From Halorubrum sp. GN11_10-6_MGM (GTDB lineage Archaea > Halobacteriota > Halobacteria > Halobacteriales > Haloferacaceae): a stretch of 64,000 nucleotides of DNA. The stretch covers positions 1-64,000 of the forward strand of contig NZ_SGUC01000013.1 of the NCBI RefSeq assembly GCF_005435165.1, given 5' to 3'. This document shows positions 8,330 through 16,548 of this stretch, piece by piece; within the stretch, counting starts at the first letter, position 1; every line of letters starts with the position of its first letter. The translations under genes and the position numbers were made by a program. The notes under the pieces were generated by a model that searched no databases, was not told the origin of the DNA, and saw only the letters and a list, made by a program, of their open reading frames with translations.

Positions 8330-9594
8330 GCGAGGAGTCCGGGCGCGACGCGGACTCGGTGCGCTCCGCCGACTCGGAGCGCGCCGCCGACTTCGACCCC
8401 GTCTCGTTCCTCGAAGAAGCGGTTCGAATCCCCTCCCACGAGTCGGCCGACGAGATGCGCGAGTTCGCTGTCGAGACGCTCGCGGCCAACGGGGCGGACC
8501 CCGCGGTCGTCGCGGACGGCTGCGTCCTCGCCGAGAAGCGCTCCCCGGAGCCCGACGCGGGCCCGCACCTCGTGTTGAACACCCACCTCGACACGGTGAC
8601 GCCGGGCGTCCCCTTCGAACGGGGAGAGGCGACCGAGGACGAGCGGGGCGGCACCGCCCCGGCCGTAGACGGACCGGACGAGGTGATCCGCGGGCGCGGC
8701 GCCTGCGACGCGAAGGGGCCGCTCGCGGCGCTCCTCGGCGCCTTCCTCGCCGCCGACCCCGCCCGCGGCCGGCTCACCCTCGCGCTCACGCCCGACGAGG
8801 AGGCGCTGTCGCTCGGGGCGGCGGCGCTGACGGGGCGGCTTCCGGGGACCGAGGACCGGCTCGACGCCGACCTCTACGTGGTCGGAGAGCCGACCGGGCT
8901 CGACGCGTGTACCGCCGCGAAGGGCCGTTTTCAGGCGACGGTCGAGCTGTCGGGAACGGCCGCGCACGCCGCCGAGTTCGCGGGCGCGAACGCGGTCGCG
9001 GCGGCCGAGGACGCGCTCGCCGCGATCCGGACGTTCGACGCGGGCGCGGAGCCGCACCCGCAGTTGGGTCCCCCGAAGCTCACTCCCACGGTCATCGAGG
9101 GCGGCGAGGCCACGAACCAGGTGCCGGCCGACTGCGCGATCACGGTCGACCGGCGGAGCGTCCCGCCGGAGACGGCCGAGGAGTTCCGGTCGTCGCTGGC
9201 CGAGGCGGTGCGGGGGTCGCTCGCCGACGTGGCGGGCGGCGACGACCGCGGCGACGTCGACGCCGCGGTCGCGCTCACCGACCGCGAGTCGCCGTTTCTG
9301 GAGGCGTTCGCCACGGACCCGGACCACGAACTCGTCCGGGCGGTCGCGGCCGCGGCGCGCGAGGCGGGCGACGCGGTCGGCCTCCCGAGCGAGCGCGGCG
9401 GCGACGTGCGCCCCTTCGGCGCCGCGACGGAGGCGTCGTACTTCGCGCCCGCGCCGACGGTCGTGTTCGGCCCGGGTGACCTCGCGGACGAGACGGGCGC
9501 CGTCGCGCACGCCGAGCGGGAGTACGTGCGGGTGCGCGAGGTCGAGGCGGCCGCGGCGGCCGTCGCGGACGCGGTCGCTGCGCTGCTCGGGTAG
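8326..9594 (+). CDS. dapE: Succinyl-diaminopimelate desuccinylase-like M20 peptidase
   Basis: This 422-residue M20 metallopeptidase has a co-catalytic zinc site: H87 in LNTHLDTVTPG, D128 in RGACDAKGPLA, and the catalytic and ligand acids in TPDEEALSLG (E158/E159). The dimerisation domain begins near KGRFQATVELSG. M20 enzymes also include acetylornithine deacetylases, but its place at the end of the dap operon, overlapping dapF by ATGA, points to removal of succinate from succinyl-diaminopimelate. The start at 8326 is chosen for that overlap. It is the last gene of the operon; the next gene is convergent. The aminotransferase step (DapC) has no gene in this operon. Confidence 0.88.
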   Translation: MSEESGRDADSVRSADSERAADFDPVSFLEEAVRIPSHESADEMREFAVETLAANGADPAVVADGCVLAEKRSPEPDAGPHLVLNTHLDTVTPGVPFERGEATEDERGGTAPAVDGPDEVIRGRGACDAKGPLAALLGAFLAADPARGRLTLALTPDEEALSLGAAALTGRLPGTEDRLDADLYVVGEPTGLDACTAAKGRFQATVELSGTAAHAAEFAGANAVAAAEDALAAIRTFDAGAEPHPQLGPPKLTPTVIEGGEATNQVPADCAITVDRRSVPPETAEEFRSSLAEAVRGSLADVAGGDDRGDVDAAVALTDRESPFLEAFATDPDHELVRAVAAAAREAGDAVGLPSERGGDVRPFGAATEASYFAPAPTVVFGPGDLADETGAVAHAEREYVRVREVEAAAAAVADAVAALLG

Positions 9595-9628
9595 CCGCCC
9601 GCCTCGGCGCTCGTTGCCGGCGCCGTAG

Positions 9629-10126
9629 TTACAGGAGGAACTGCTCCTCGTCGTCCGCGAGGTCGACGAAGTCGTCGGCCGCCTCGATCAGCTCGTCGGC
9701 GGCGGAGTTGCCGAACCCCATCGCCTCCACGCGGACGCCCTCGTGGCGGAGGTGCGAGCAGAGCCGCGCGAAGTCGCCGTCGCCGGTACAGAGGACAACG
9801 GTGTCGACGTGGCTCGCGAGCGAGACGGCGTCGAGGCTCATCCCGAGGTCCCAGTCGGCCTTCTTCGAGCCGTCGGCGAACGTCTTGATCTCCTTGATCT
9901 TCGTCTCGAAGCCGATGTCGCGGAGCGCCTCGAAGAAGCTCTCCTCCTCCGGGGAGTCGGCGCGGATCACGTACGCGATGGCGCGCACGAGCGACCGGTC
10001 CGCGACGGCGCCGTCGAGGAGTCCGGAGTAGTCGATGTTCCGCGAGTAGACGCTCTGTGCCGAGTGATACAGGTTCTGCGAGTCCGCCAGCACCGCCACG
10101 CGCTGGTCCGGGTGAATGTCGGTCAT
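9629..10126 (-). CDS. NYN/LabA-family PIN-like nuclease domain protein
   Basis: The 165 residues form a single NYN domain: strand and acidic motif VAVLADSQNLYHS (D15, N18), then KKADWDLGMSLD and LCTGDGDFARLCSHLR, the three places where PIN/NYN nucleases keep metal-binding acids. The end is an acidic tail. Such proteins are predicted single-strand RNA endonucleases. It is monocistronic, convergent with dapE, and divergent from the permease at 10244. Confidence 0.75.
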   Translation of the reverse strand: MTDIHPDQRVAVLADSQNLYHSAQSVYSRNIDYSGLLDGAVADRSLVRAIAYVIRADSPEEESFFEALRDIGFETKIKEIKTFADGSKKADWDLGMSLDAVSLASHVDTVVLCTGDGDFARLCSHLRHEGVRVEAMGFGNSAADELIEAADDFVDLADDEEQFLL

Positions 10127-10243
10127 AGGTCACTCTTCACCCCCCGTCGTTAGGGGCTTTGGGATCGGCGCGGCCGCGGTTCCGGGGTCGTCGCGGTCGC
10201 AACGACCACCATGGTTTATGTCAGGCGCTGGCGACCGTGGCCC

Positions 10244-11347
10244 ATGGACGAAAAGCGGTTCGTCGTCGCCCTCTTCGGCCTCGCGGTCGCGCTCGTCGCC
10301 GGCTACGTGGCCTATCGGTTCGTCGCCCCGCTCACCGTCGCGGTCTTCCTCTACTACTCGACGCGGCGGTTCTACCACCGGCTCGAACGGTTCCGGCTCC
10401 CGGCCCGAGTGCGCGCGGTGGTGTCGCTCTCGGTCATCGGCGTCCCGCTCATCGGTCTGGTGAGCTACACGCTGGTCCTGCTGATCTTGGAGGCGCGGCG
10501 GTTCATCGAGACGTACCCGGTGGCCGACACGATCGGCGCGGAGAACTCGGTGATCGGCGATCTCGCGGCGCTGTCGAACCCGACCGCGGACGAACTGCTC
10601 GCGGCCTACCGCTCCGGGCAGTTCGACCCCCTCATCGAGCTCGTCTCCGAGCAGGCGTCGCTGCTCGCCAGCACGGTATCCGGACTCGCCTTGAACCTCC
10701 TCATCACCGTGGTCGTCACCTACTACCTGCTGATCGACGGCTCCAAGTTCCACGACTGGCTGCTCTCCTTCGACGACGACGCGATCGTCCGCGAGTACCT
10801 CGAGACCGCCGACGACGAGCTGGAGGCGGTGCTGTACGGCAACCTGCTCAACGTCATCGCCATCTCGATCATCGCGGTCGTCACCTACCTCGGGTACAAC
10901 ACGGTCGCCCCCGCCGCGGTGGAGATTCCGTATCCGACGCTTGCGGGCGCGCTCACCGGCGTCGCCAGCCTGATTCCGGTGATCGGGATGAAGATCGTCT
11001 ACATCCCGATCGCGGCGGCGATGTCGATCCCGATCGCGCTCGACGGCGAGATAGCGCTGCTCGCGTACGTCGCCGGATTCCTCGCCGTCGTGGTCGTGGT
11101 CGTCGACACCATCCCCGACATCGTCCTCCGGCCGTACTTCAGCGGCAAGACGACGCACGTCGGGCTGCTCATGCTCGCGTACATCTTCGGCCCGGTCGTG
11201 TTCGGCTTCCACGGGCTGTTCCTCGCGCCGATCATCCTCGTGTTGGTGCTGACGTTCGCGGACACCGCGCTGTTGCGCCTGCTCGGCGTCGAGCCGAATC
11301 CGGGGCCCGAGATCCCCGAGGGGCAGCAGCGGCTCGACGAGTTCTGA
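10244..11347 (+). CDS. AI-2E family transporter (UPF0118)
   Basis: This 367-residue multi-spanning membrane protein has helices near 7-45, 55-90, then after a soluble loop (95-140) a block of five or so helices (145-345). Family-typical segments include TVVVTYYLLIDG, the PYPTLAGALTGVASLIPVIG loop and VVDTIPDIVLRPYFSGK. The family exports small molecules or ions; the substrate is unknown here. The ATG at 10244 is preferred to the one at 10211 because the TATA-like GGTTTATG (10213-10220) lies within the longer version and about 28 bp before 10244. Confidence 0.8.
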   Translation: MDEKRFVVALFGLAVALVAGYVAYRFVAPLTVAVFLYYSTRRFYHRLERFRLPARVRAVVSLSVIGVPLIGLVSYTLVLLILEARRFIETYPVADTIGAENSVIGDLAALSNPTADELLAAYRSGQFDPLIELVSEQASLLASTVSGLALNLLITVVVTYYLLIDGSKFHDWLLSFDDDAIVREYLETADDELEAVLYGNLLNVIAISIIAVVTYLGYNTVAPAAVEIPYPTLAGALTGVASLIPVIGMKIVYIPIAAAMSIPIALDGEIALLAYVAGFLAVVVVVVDTIPDIVLRPYFSGKTTHVGLLMLAYIFGPVVFGFHGLFLAPIILVLVLTFADTALLRLLGVEPNPGPEIPEGQQRLDEF

Positions 11348-11428
11348 GGCGTCGCGAGTGCGCGAGGATTCGGCCGGGGTTCGCGGCGAGCCGAAGTCAT
11401 ATATCCCCGCTCGACGACCGGGGCACGT

Positions 11429-12580
11429 ATGCGACTACACGTTATCGGCCTCGGCGGGGCCGGGGGCCGGATCGCCGACAGGCTCGCCGCCGCCCACGAC
11501 GGCGATCCGTTCCTCGCGGGCGTTCACGCCTTCGACACGGACATCGACGCGCTCGGAGCGCTGGACGCGCTCGGCGACGAGCGCCGGTACCGGTTCGGCG
11601 ACGCCGCGGGCGGGGACGGGCTCGGCGGTGACCTCCACGCCGGGCGTCGCCTCGGCGACGCGCACGCGAGCGAACTCGGCCGCGCGATGGACGACCAACA
11701 GCCGTCGCTCGCGGAGGCGTTCCTGCTCGTCGTCGGCCTCGGCGGCGCGGCCGGCGCGGGCGCGGCGCCCGCCCTCGCCGAGGAACTCTCGCGACTCTAC
11801 GACGCTCCCGTCTACGCGCTCGGGCTCCTCCCGACTCCCGACGAGACCGAGGACCCCGACGAGGGCGGTCCGGCGGGAGCGGGATCGAGCGCCGACCCGG
11901 CGCCGTCGGCCCCGCACCGCCCGCTCGCCGAGCGGAACGCCGCGAGGACGCTCGACGCGCTCTCGGACCGCTGCGCGGCGGTCTTCCCGTTCGACAACGC
12001 GGCGTGGCTCCGTCCGAGCGAGACGCTCGGCGGGGCTCGCGACCGGCTCAACGAGGTCGCCGCCGAGCGGGTCGCGGCGCTGTTCGGCGCCGGCGAGACG
12101 CCCGAGGGAACGGAGACGCCCCAACAGGTGCTCGACGCGAGCGACGTCGCCCGCGCGGTGGGAAGCGACGGCGAGATCGCGGTGATCGGCCACGCGACGC
12201 AGGCCGTGGACCCCCCCGAGTCGGGCTCCCGGTTCGGGCTCGGGCTGTTCGGCTCCTCGGAGCCGGCCGAGGTCGACACGAGCGCGGCCGTGTCGGCGAT
12301 CGAGACGGTCATCCGGAAGGCGGCCCGCGGGAAGAACACGGTCGAGGTCCCCGAGGGACGCGCCGACCGGACCCTGCTCGTGGTCGGCGGTCCGCCGGCG
12401 TGGCTCAACCGGGAGGCGATCGCCGACGGGCGGCGCTGGCTCGCCGAGGAGACCGGCTCGGACGCGATACTGAGCGGCGACGCCCCGGTTCACGACGGGG
12501 ACGAGGTGTTCGCGGTCGTGGTCCGGTCGGGGACCGACGAGTCGGACCGAATCCGGGAGCTCCGGGAGACGATCGAGTGA
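11429..12580 (+). CDS. Divergent tubulin/FtsZ superfamily GTPase (CetZ/FtsZ-like)
   Basis: This 383-residue protein starts with the FtsZ/CetZ nucleotide-binding strand MRLHVIGLGGAGGRIADRL. The phosphate-binding signature, normally GGTGSG-like, reads GLGGAAGAGAAP. The catalytic T7 loop, normally N-x-D-x-x-D, reads QVLDASDV, keeping both aspartates but not the asparagine. The C-terminus (LLVVGGPPAWLNREAI, then GRRWLAEETGSDAILSG) matches haloarchaeal CetZ-like proteins. FtsZ proteins drive division and CetZ proteins cell shape; this one departs from both in active-site residues, so a regulatory or weakly hydrolysing role is possible. Acidic inserts lie at about 133-160. The next gene follows by 67 bp and may be functionally linked. 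Confidence 0.7.
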   Translation: MRLHVIGLGGAGGRIADRLAAAHDGDPFLAGVHAFDTDIDALGALDALGDERRYRFGDAAGGDGLGGDLHAGRRLGDAHASELGRAMDDQQPSLAEAFLLVVGLGGAAGAGAAPALAEELSRLYDAPVYALGLLPTPDETEDPDEGGPAGAGSSADPAPSAPHRPLAERNAARTLDALSDRCAAVFPFDNAAWLRPSETLGGARDRLNEVAAERVAALFGAGETPEGTETPQQVLDASDVARAVGSDGEIAVIGHATQAVDPPESGSRFGLGLFGSSEPAEVDTSAAVSAIETVIRKAARGKNTVEVPEGRADRTLLVVGGPPAWLNREAIADGRRWLAEETGSDAILSGDAPVHDGDEVFAVVVRSGTDESDRIRELRETIE

Positions 12581-12647
12581 GCCGATCCGAACGGAGTAGC
12601 GTGGACCGACCCGAACGGATTAACCGCGTGGCGCGCCCAGTCCTCTC

Positions 12648-13382
12648 GTGACGACGAAGCCCGACCTCGGTATCGACCTCGACGTGCGCGACGCCGCGGC
12701 CGTCGCGGAGCGCCGCGACGAGCTCGTCGCCACCGTACGCGACCACGCAGGGGAGATCGCCTACCAGCTCGCGCGGCTTCAGGGAGGCGACTACGGCCGC
12801 GAGACGCTGTCGACGCCCGGCGGCGAGTGGACGGTGAAACACGAGGCGGGCGAGCTGGAGTTCCTGCTGTTCTCGCCGACCTCCGGCTCGGACACGTACG
12901 TGATCTCGACGAAACAGCCCCCCAAGCCGGCGGCGCTGGCGACCGCGCTCGACGACTACGCGGCGTTCGTGGCGGCGTGGAACGAGCACGTCGACTCGCT
13001 GTCTGGCGTCCTCGACGACGTGCGCGCGGAGTTCCCCGACCCGGCGACGACCGACGGCGTGGTGGCCGAACGCGACCGCGTCCTCGACGGGATCCGCGAC
13101 ACGTGCGCCGTCATGGCCGGAGAGATCCACCGGTACGAGAGCGACGACTACGGCACGTTCACAGCCCGCGTCGAGGGCGACCGCTGGGAGCTGAAGTACG
13201 ACGAGGGGGCCGTCTCGTACCTCCGGATCGGCGGCTCGGGCGGGCTCTACCTCCTCTCGCAGTACGGCGCGCCCTCCGCGGCCGACGTCCGGGAGTACGC
13301 GGACCGGTTCCGCGGGTTCGTCGAGGCGTACAACGAGTTCGTCGACGAACTCGAAGCCGACCTCGAACGGATCTCCGTCTGA
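12648..13382 (+). CDS. Two-repeat haloarchaeal protein of unknown function
   Basis: This 244-residue protein starts with GTG. It is an internal duplication: about residues 15-120 and 135-240 share the pattern ERDxLVxxIRDxxxxxAxxI, DYGxxT, GxxWxxKxxxG, then Y(V/L)IS or YLLSQ and a closing helix FVAAWNEHVDSL versus FVEAYNEFVDEL. Each unit is helix, then about four strands, then helix. I recognise no named family. It follows the divergent FtsZ-like gene, and a possible partnership is inferred from position alone. A TATA-like GGATTAACC lies at 12617-12625. Confidence 0.6.
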   Translation: MTTKPDLGIDLDVRDAAAVAERRDELVATVRDHAGEIAYQLARLQGGDYGRETLSTPGGEWTVKHEAGELEFLLFSPTSGSDTYVISTKQPPKPAALATALDDYAAFVAAWNEHVDSLSGVLDDVRAEFPDPATTDGVVAERDRVLDGIRDTCAVMAGEIHRYESDDYGTFTARVEGDRWELKYDEGAVSYLRIGGSGGLYLLSQYGAPSAADVREYADRFRGFVEAYNEFVDELEADLERISV

Positions 13383-13446
13383 GGGGCCGGTGCCGTCCGC
13401 CGCCACAGATCGATCCGTGTTCGTGCGTATTCGGCGGTTGATTTGG

Positions 13447-13456
13447 TAATACTTAT
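13447..13456 (+). promoter_or_regulatory. TATA box of purK
   Basis: TAATACTTAT is centred about 32 bp before the purK ATG at 13484 in an AT-rich patch, so the transcript would be nearly leaderless. Confidence 0.6.
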
Positions 13457-13483
13457 TCACTTCTGTTCAGTACCGCACCGTAC

Positions 13484-14668
13484 ATGTCGATCACCCTTCC
13501 GGGGCCGACGCTCGGCGTCGTGGGCGGCGGGCAGCTGGGCCGGATGTTGGCCGAGGCCGCCGCGCCGCTCGGCGTCGACCTCGTCGTGTTGGACCCGACG
13601 CCCGACTGTCCGGCGGCGCCCGTCGCGGCCGACCAGATCGTCGCCGACTTCGACGACGCGGACGCGATCGACGAGCTCGCCGCCCGCGTCGACGCCCTGA
13701 CCTTCGAGATTGAGCTCGCGGACCCGGCGGTCCTCGCGGCCGCGAGCGAGGAGCACGGCGTGCCGGTCCACCCCGACCCGGCCACGCTGGAGACGATCCA
13801 GGACAAGCTGGTCCAGAAGGAGGCCCTCGCCGACGCCGGGATCCCCGTCCCCGAGTTCGTCGCGGTCGCGACCGCCGAGGGGCTCGAACGCGTCGTCGAG
13901 GAGTTCGGCGGCGTGATGCTGAAGGCCCGCGAGGGCGGTTACGACGGCCGCGGGAACGTCCCCGTCGAGACGCCCGACGAGGCCGCCGCCGCGCTCGACC
14001 AGATCGGCGGCGCCGCGATGGCCGAGGAGTTCCTCGACTTCGAGCGCGAGATCGCGGTGATGGGCCTGAAGGGCGCCGATGGCGAGACGCGGACCTACCC
14101 CGTCACGGAGACGATTCACCGCGAGGAGATCCTGCGCGAGAGCGTCAGTCCGGCGCGCGCCGACGACGCGGTCGTCGCGGAGGCGGAGTCCGTCGCCCGC
14201 GACGTGCTCGACGTCCTCGACGGCCGCGGCGTCTTCGGGATCGAGCTGTTCGAGACCCGCGAGGGCGAGGTGCTGGTCAACGAGATCGCGCCGCGCCCGC
14301 ACAACTCCGGGCACTGGACGATCGAGGGCGCGCGCACCTCGCAGTTCGAGAACCACGTCCGCGCCGTCCTCGGCTGGCCGCTCGGCCCGACCGACCTCGT
14401 CGCGCCCGCCGTCACCGCGAACGTGCTCGGCGACGTGGACGACCGCGAGGCGGCGACGCTTCGGAACGTCGAGACCGTCCTCGACGCGGACGACGCCGAC
14501 CCCCACTGGTACGGCAAAGACGACGTGTACCCGCTCCGGAAGATGGGGCACCTGACGGTGACGGCGCACGAGGACGCGGTCTCGCCGGGCGACGGCGAGA
14601 CCGACCGCGACGCGCTCCTCTCGCGGGCCCGAGAGCTCCGCGACGGACTGACGTTCCGGGACGCGTAG
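13484..14668 (+). CDS. purK: 5-(carboxyamino)imidazole ribonucleotide synthase
   Basis: PurK is an ATP-grasp enzyme that carboxylates aminoimidazole ribonucleotide with bicarbonate and ATP in purine synthesis. The 394 residues begin with GVVGGGQLGRMLAEAAAPLG, contain the ATP-grasp block MLKAREGGYDGRGN and the metal-binding ELFETREGEVLVNEIAPRPH. Length is usual. Its partner purE lies 650 bp downstream on the same strand, separated by the opposite-strand hicBA pair. Confidence 0.95.
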   Translation: MSITLPGPTLGVVGGGQLGRMLAEAAAPLGVDLVVLDPTPDCPAAPVAADQIVADFDDADAIDELAARVDALTFEIELADPAVLAAASEEHGVPVHPDPATLETIQDKLVQKEALADAGIPVPEFVAVATAEGLERVVEEFGGVMLKAREGGYDGRGNVPVETPDEAAAALDQIGGAAMAEEFLDFEREIAVMGLKGADGETRTYPVTETIHREEILRESVSPARADDAVVAEAESVARDVLDVLDGRGVFGIELFETREGEVLVNEIAPRPHNSGHWTIEGARTSQFENHVRAVLGWPLGPTDLVAPAVTANVLGDVDDREAATLRNVETVLDADDADPHWYGKDDVYPLRKMGHLTVTAHEDAVSPGDGETDRDALLSRARELRDGLTFRDA

Positions 14669-14686
14669 CCACGGCTCGGTCGGGCC

Positions 14687-14938
14687 TCACGAGTCGCGGT
14701 CGATCCACGCGCAGAAGGCGTCGAACTCGTTCGCACCCGCCCCGTCCGCGATATCCCTGAGCGTCCCTTCTCGAAGTTCGTCGTGTAGCGGGACCGTGAC
14801 GTGCCTTTTGTCCGTCTCGTTTGTCGGGTGTTCGTAGTAGAGCTGTGCGTGATCTCCGGTAGTCCGTCGCCACTCGAAGCCGCCGAAGTTGACGAGTACC
14901 TTCACGACTTCTCGTCCGGAGAACGTTCGCCTCGCCAC
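14687..14938 (-). CDS. hicA: HicA-type mRNA interferase toxin
   Basis: This 83-residue protein has the HicA double-stranded-RNA-binding-like fold: SGREVVKVLVNFGGFEW, the catalytic histidine region TTGDHAQLYY (H30), then KRHVTVPLHDELREGTLRDI. HicA cleaves mRNA ribosome-independently. It starts at GTG 14938, one base after the hicB stop. Antitoxin first, toxin second is a common order for this family. The pair sits between purK and purE on the opposite strand. Confidence 0.85.
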   Translation of the reverse strand: MARRTFSGREVVKVLVNFGGFEWRRTTGDHAQLYYEHPTNETDKRHVTVPLHDELREGTLRDIADGAGANEFDAFCAWIDRDS

Positions 14939-14939
14939 G

Positions 14940-15209
14940 CTACTCGAGGATGTCGGGCGGGGCCTCGGTCCCGGTCGCGTTCTCCTCGGGATCGATCCCG
15001 AGTTCGCGGAGCTCCTCGTCGGTCGGTTCGCGACCGATCTCTCCCCGATGGAGCGCGACGGCCTCGTCGAGGTTCTCCAGCGCGTCGGACCGGGACTCAC
15101 CCTGCGTCGCGACGCCTGTTCCGACGTCTCGGGCGATCCACCATCCATCCTCGCGCCAGAGTCGGATCTCGCTATCGCGATCCGATCTATCATCCGTCGT
15201 GCTCGCCAT
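14940..15209 (-). CDS. hicB: HicB-type antitoxin
   Basis: The 89-residue protein has the HicB partial RNase H-like fold: RLWREDGWWIARDVGTGVAT, then QGESRSDALENLDEAVALH. The C-terminal third (EPTDEELRELGIDPEENATG) is an acidic tail and shows no clear DNA-binding domain. HicB neutralises HicA by direct binding. It is upstream of hicA, with which it is coupled. The 112-bp region between hicB and purE must hold two divergent promoters; TTATCAGTT on the minus strand at about 15232-15240 could serve hicB. Confidence 0.85.
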   Translation of the reverse strand: MASTTDDRSDRDSEIRLWREDGWWIARDVGTGVATQGESRSDALENLDEAVALHRGEIGREPTDEELRELGIDPEENATGTEAPPDILE

Positions 15210-15321
15210 CGTCGTACCGTTCGTCGATTCAACTGATAAGGGTTGGGCAGGGCCCTTACGCCGACCGAGACGGGAGATCGCATCCGGCACTTCCTTACCG
15301 ACCTCCGCCGAACTCCCGTCC

Positions 15322-15930
15322 ATGACCACGGTTGACGACCTGATCGAGCGGCTCGAAGCGGAGGCGGCGGCCGACGCCGACCCGGCGACCACCCCGGACG
15401 TGGGGATCATCATGGGCTCCGACTCGGACCTCCCGACGATGGAGGGTGCCTACGAGGCGCTCGACGAGCTCGGTTTCGCGGAGCAGACCGACTTCGGCGA
15501 CGCCCCCGACGCGCGGTTCACCTACGAGAGCTACGTCGTCTCCGCGCACCGGACGCCGGAGCTGATGTACGCGTACGGCGAGACGGCGACCGAGCGCGGG
15601 GTCGACGTGATCGTCGCGGGCGCCGGCGGGAAATCCGCGGACCTGCCCAACATGACCGCCTCGATCGCGTACCCGGTACCGGTGATCGGGGTGCCGGTTC
15701 AGGAGAAGTCGGTCGACTCCGTTATCGGGATGCCGACCGGGGCACCGATCGTCGCCGTCGACGCCGGGAAGTCGTACAACGCCGCCCTCTCGGCCGCGCA
15801 GGTGCTCGCGCGCGAACACGACGATATCGAGGAGCGACTGGTCGAGTTCCACGACGATCAGAAGGCGGGCGTCGCGGACGTCTCCGCCGACCTCCACGAC
15901 CTGGGTCTCGACGGGTTCCGCGATCGGTAG
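15322..15930 (+). CDS. purE: N5-carboxyaminoimidazole ribonucleotide mutase
   Basis: PurE moves the carboxyl group of the PurK product to give CAIR. The 202 residues contain the class I signatures IIMGSDSDLPTME, VVSAHRTPELMY and VAGAGGKSADLPNMTAS. An extra N-terminal helix of about 30 residues precedes the catalytic core. The ATG at 15322 is chosen because the longer frame runs back through the hicB promoter. Confidence 0.93.
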   Translation: MTTVDDLIERLEAEAAADADPATTPDVGIIMGSDSDLPTMEGAYEALDELGFAEQTDFGDAPDARFTYESYVVSAHRTPELMYAYGETATERGVDVIVAGAGGKSADLPNMTASIAYPVPVIGVPVQEKSVDSVIGMPTGAPIVAVDAGKSYNAALSAAQVLAREHDDIEERLVEFHDDQKAGVADVSADLHDLGLDGFRDR

Positions 15931-16082
15931 CGAGACCGCGTCGAAGTCGGCCGCCCCGCCGTCCGGACGCACGTCATTTTTCGTCGCGTGACGGAGCCGT
16001 TCGACGGCTCTCGGTGAGTTTCCCGGCGCTCCGACCGCAAACGGCCGCGACCGGGCCGCACGCCCGCGGGCGCACAAGACTC

Positions 16083-16091
16083 AACGCTTAT
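16083..16091 (+). promoter_or_regulatory. TATA-like element of the nuo operon
   Basis: AACGCTTATG lies about 45 bp before the nuoA start, implying a short leader of about 15-20 nt. The 200-bp gap after purE contains nothing else I recognise except an ATTTTTCG tract at about 15976-15983 that could end purE transcription. Confidence 0.45.
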
Positions 16092-16131
16092 GAGGGGGCG
16101 GTCCAAACGCCAGCACGTTACGGAGACCTAT

Positions 16132-16548
16132 ATGAGCGATTGGATAGCTATTGGCGCCTTGGCGGTCGTCGGCCTGCTCATCCCGATAGCGATGATGACA
16201 GTGTCGGCGCTGCTCCGTCCGAGCGTGCCTGAGACCGGTAAAAGTACCACCTACGAGTCCGGCGAGACCCCGACGGGCGGAACGCGGATCCGGTTCAACA
16301 TCCAGTACTACATGGTCGCGTTGTTGTTCGTCGTGTTCGACATCGAGACCGTGTTGCTGTTCCCGTGGGCGGTCATCTATCGCCCGGCCGTTCAGGCCGG
16401 CGTGCCGATGGCCGACCTGCTGTGGCCGATGTTGGCCTTCGTCGGGATCCTCGCGGTCGGACTCGTCTGGGCGTGGCGGTCGGGGGCGATCAGCTGGGCC
16501 CGCAGCCCCCGCGCGACCAGCAGAAAGACGACGGAGGACATCAACTAA
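16132..16548 (+). CDS. nuoA: Complex I subunit A (NuoA/NdhC)
   Basis: NuoA is a small membrane subunit at the junction of the hydrophilic and membrane arms. The 138 residues have three membrane helices (about 5-27, 60-85, 93-118) and the conserved acidic loop SGETPTGG, IQYYMVALLFVVFDIETVLLF. The start ATGAGCGATTGG is chosen over the ORF start 42 bp upstream, because that extension covers the promoter. It is the first gene of an 11-gene operon; its stop shares one base with the nuoB start. Confidence 0.93.
   Translation: MSDWIAIGALAVVGLLIPIAMMTVSALLRPSVPETGKSTTYESGETPTGGTRIRFNIQYYMVALLFVVFDIETVLLFPWAVIYRPAVQAGVPMADLLWPMLAFVGILAVGLVWAWRSGAISWARSPRATSRKTTEDIN

Noticed and set aside
14801-15325. 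Plus-strand frames across hicBA
   Set aside because: The minus-strand frames match HicA and HicB in length, motifs and one-base spacing, whereas the plus-strand frames are arginine-rich without motifs.
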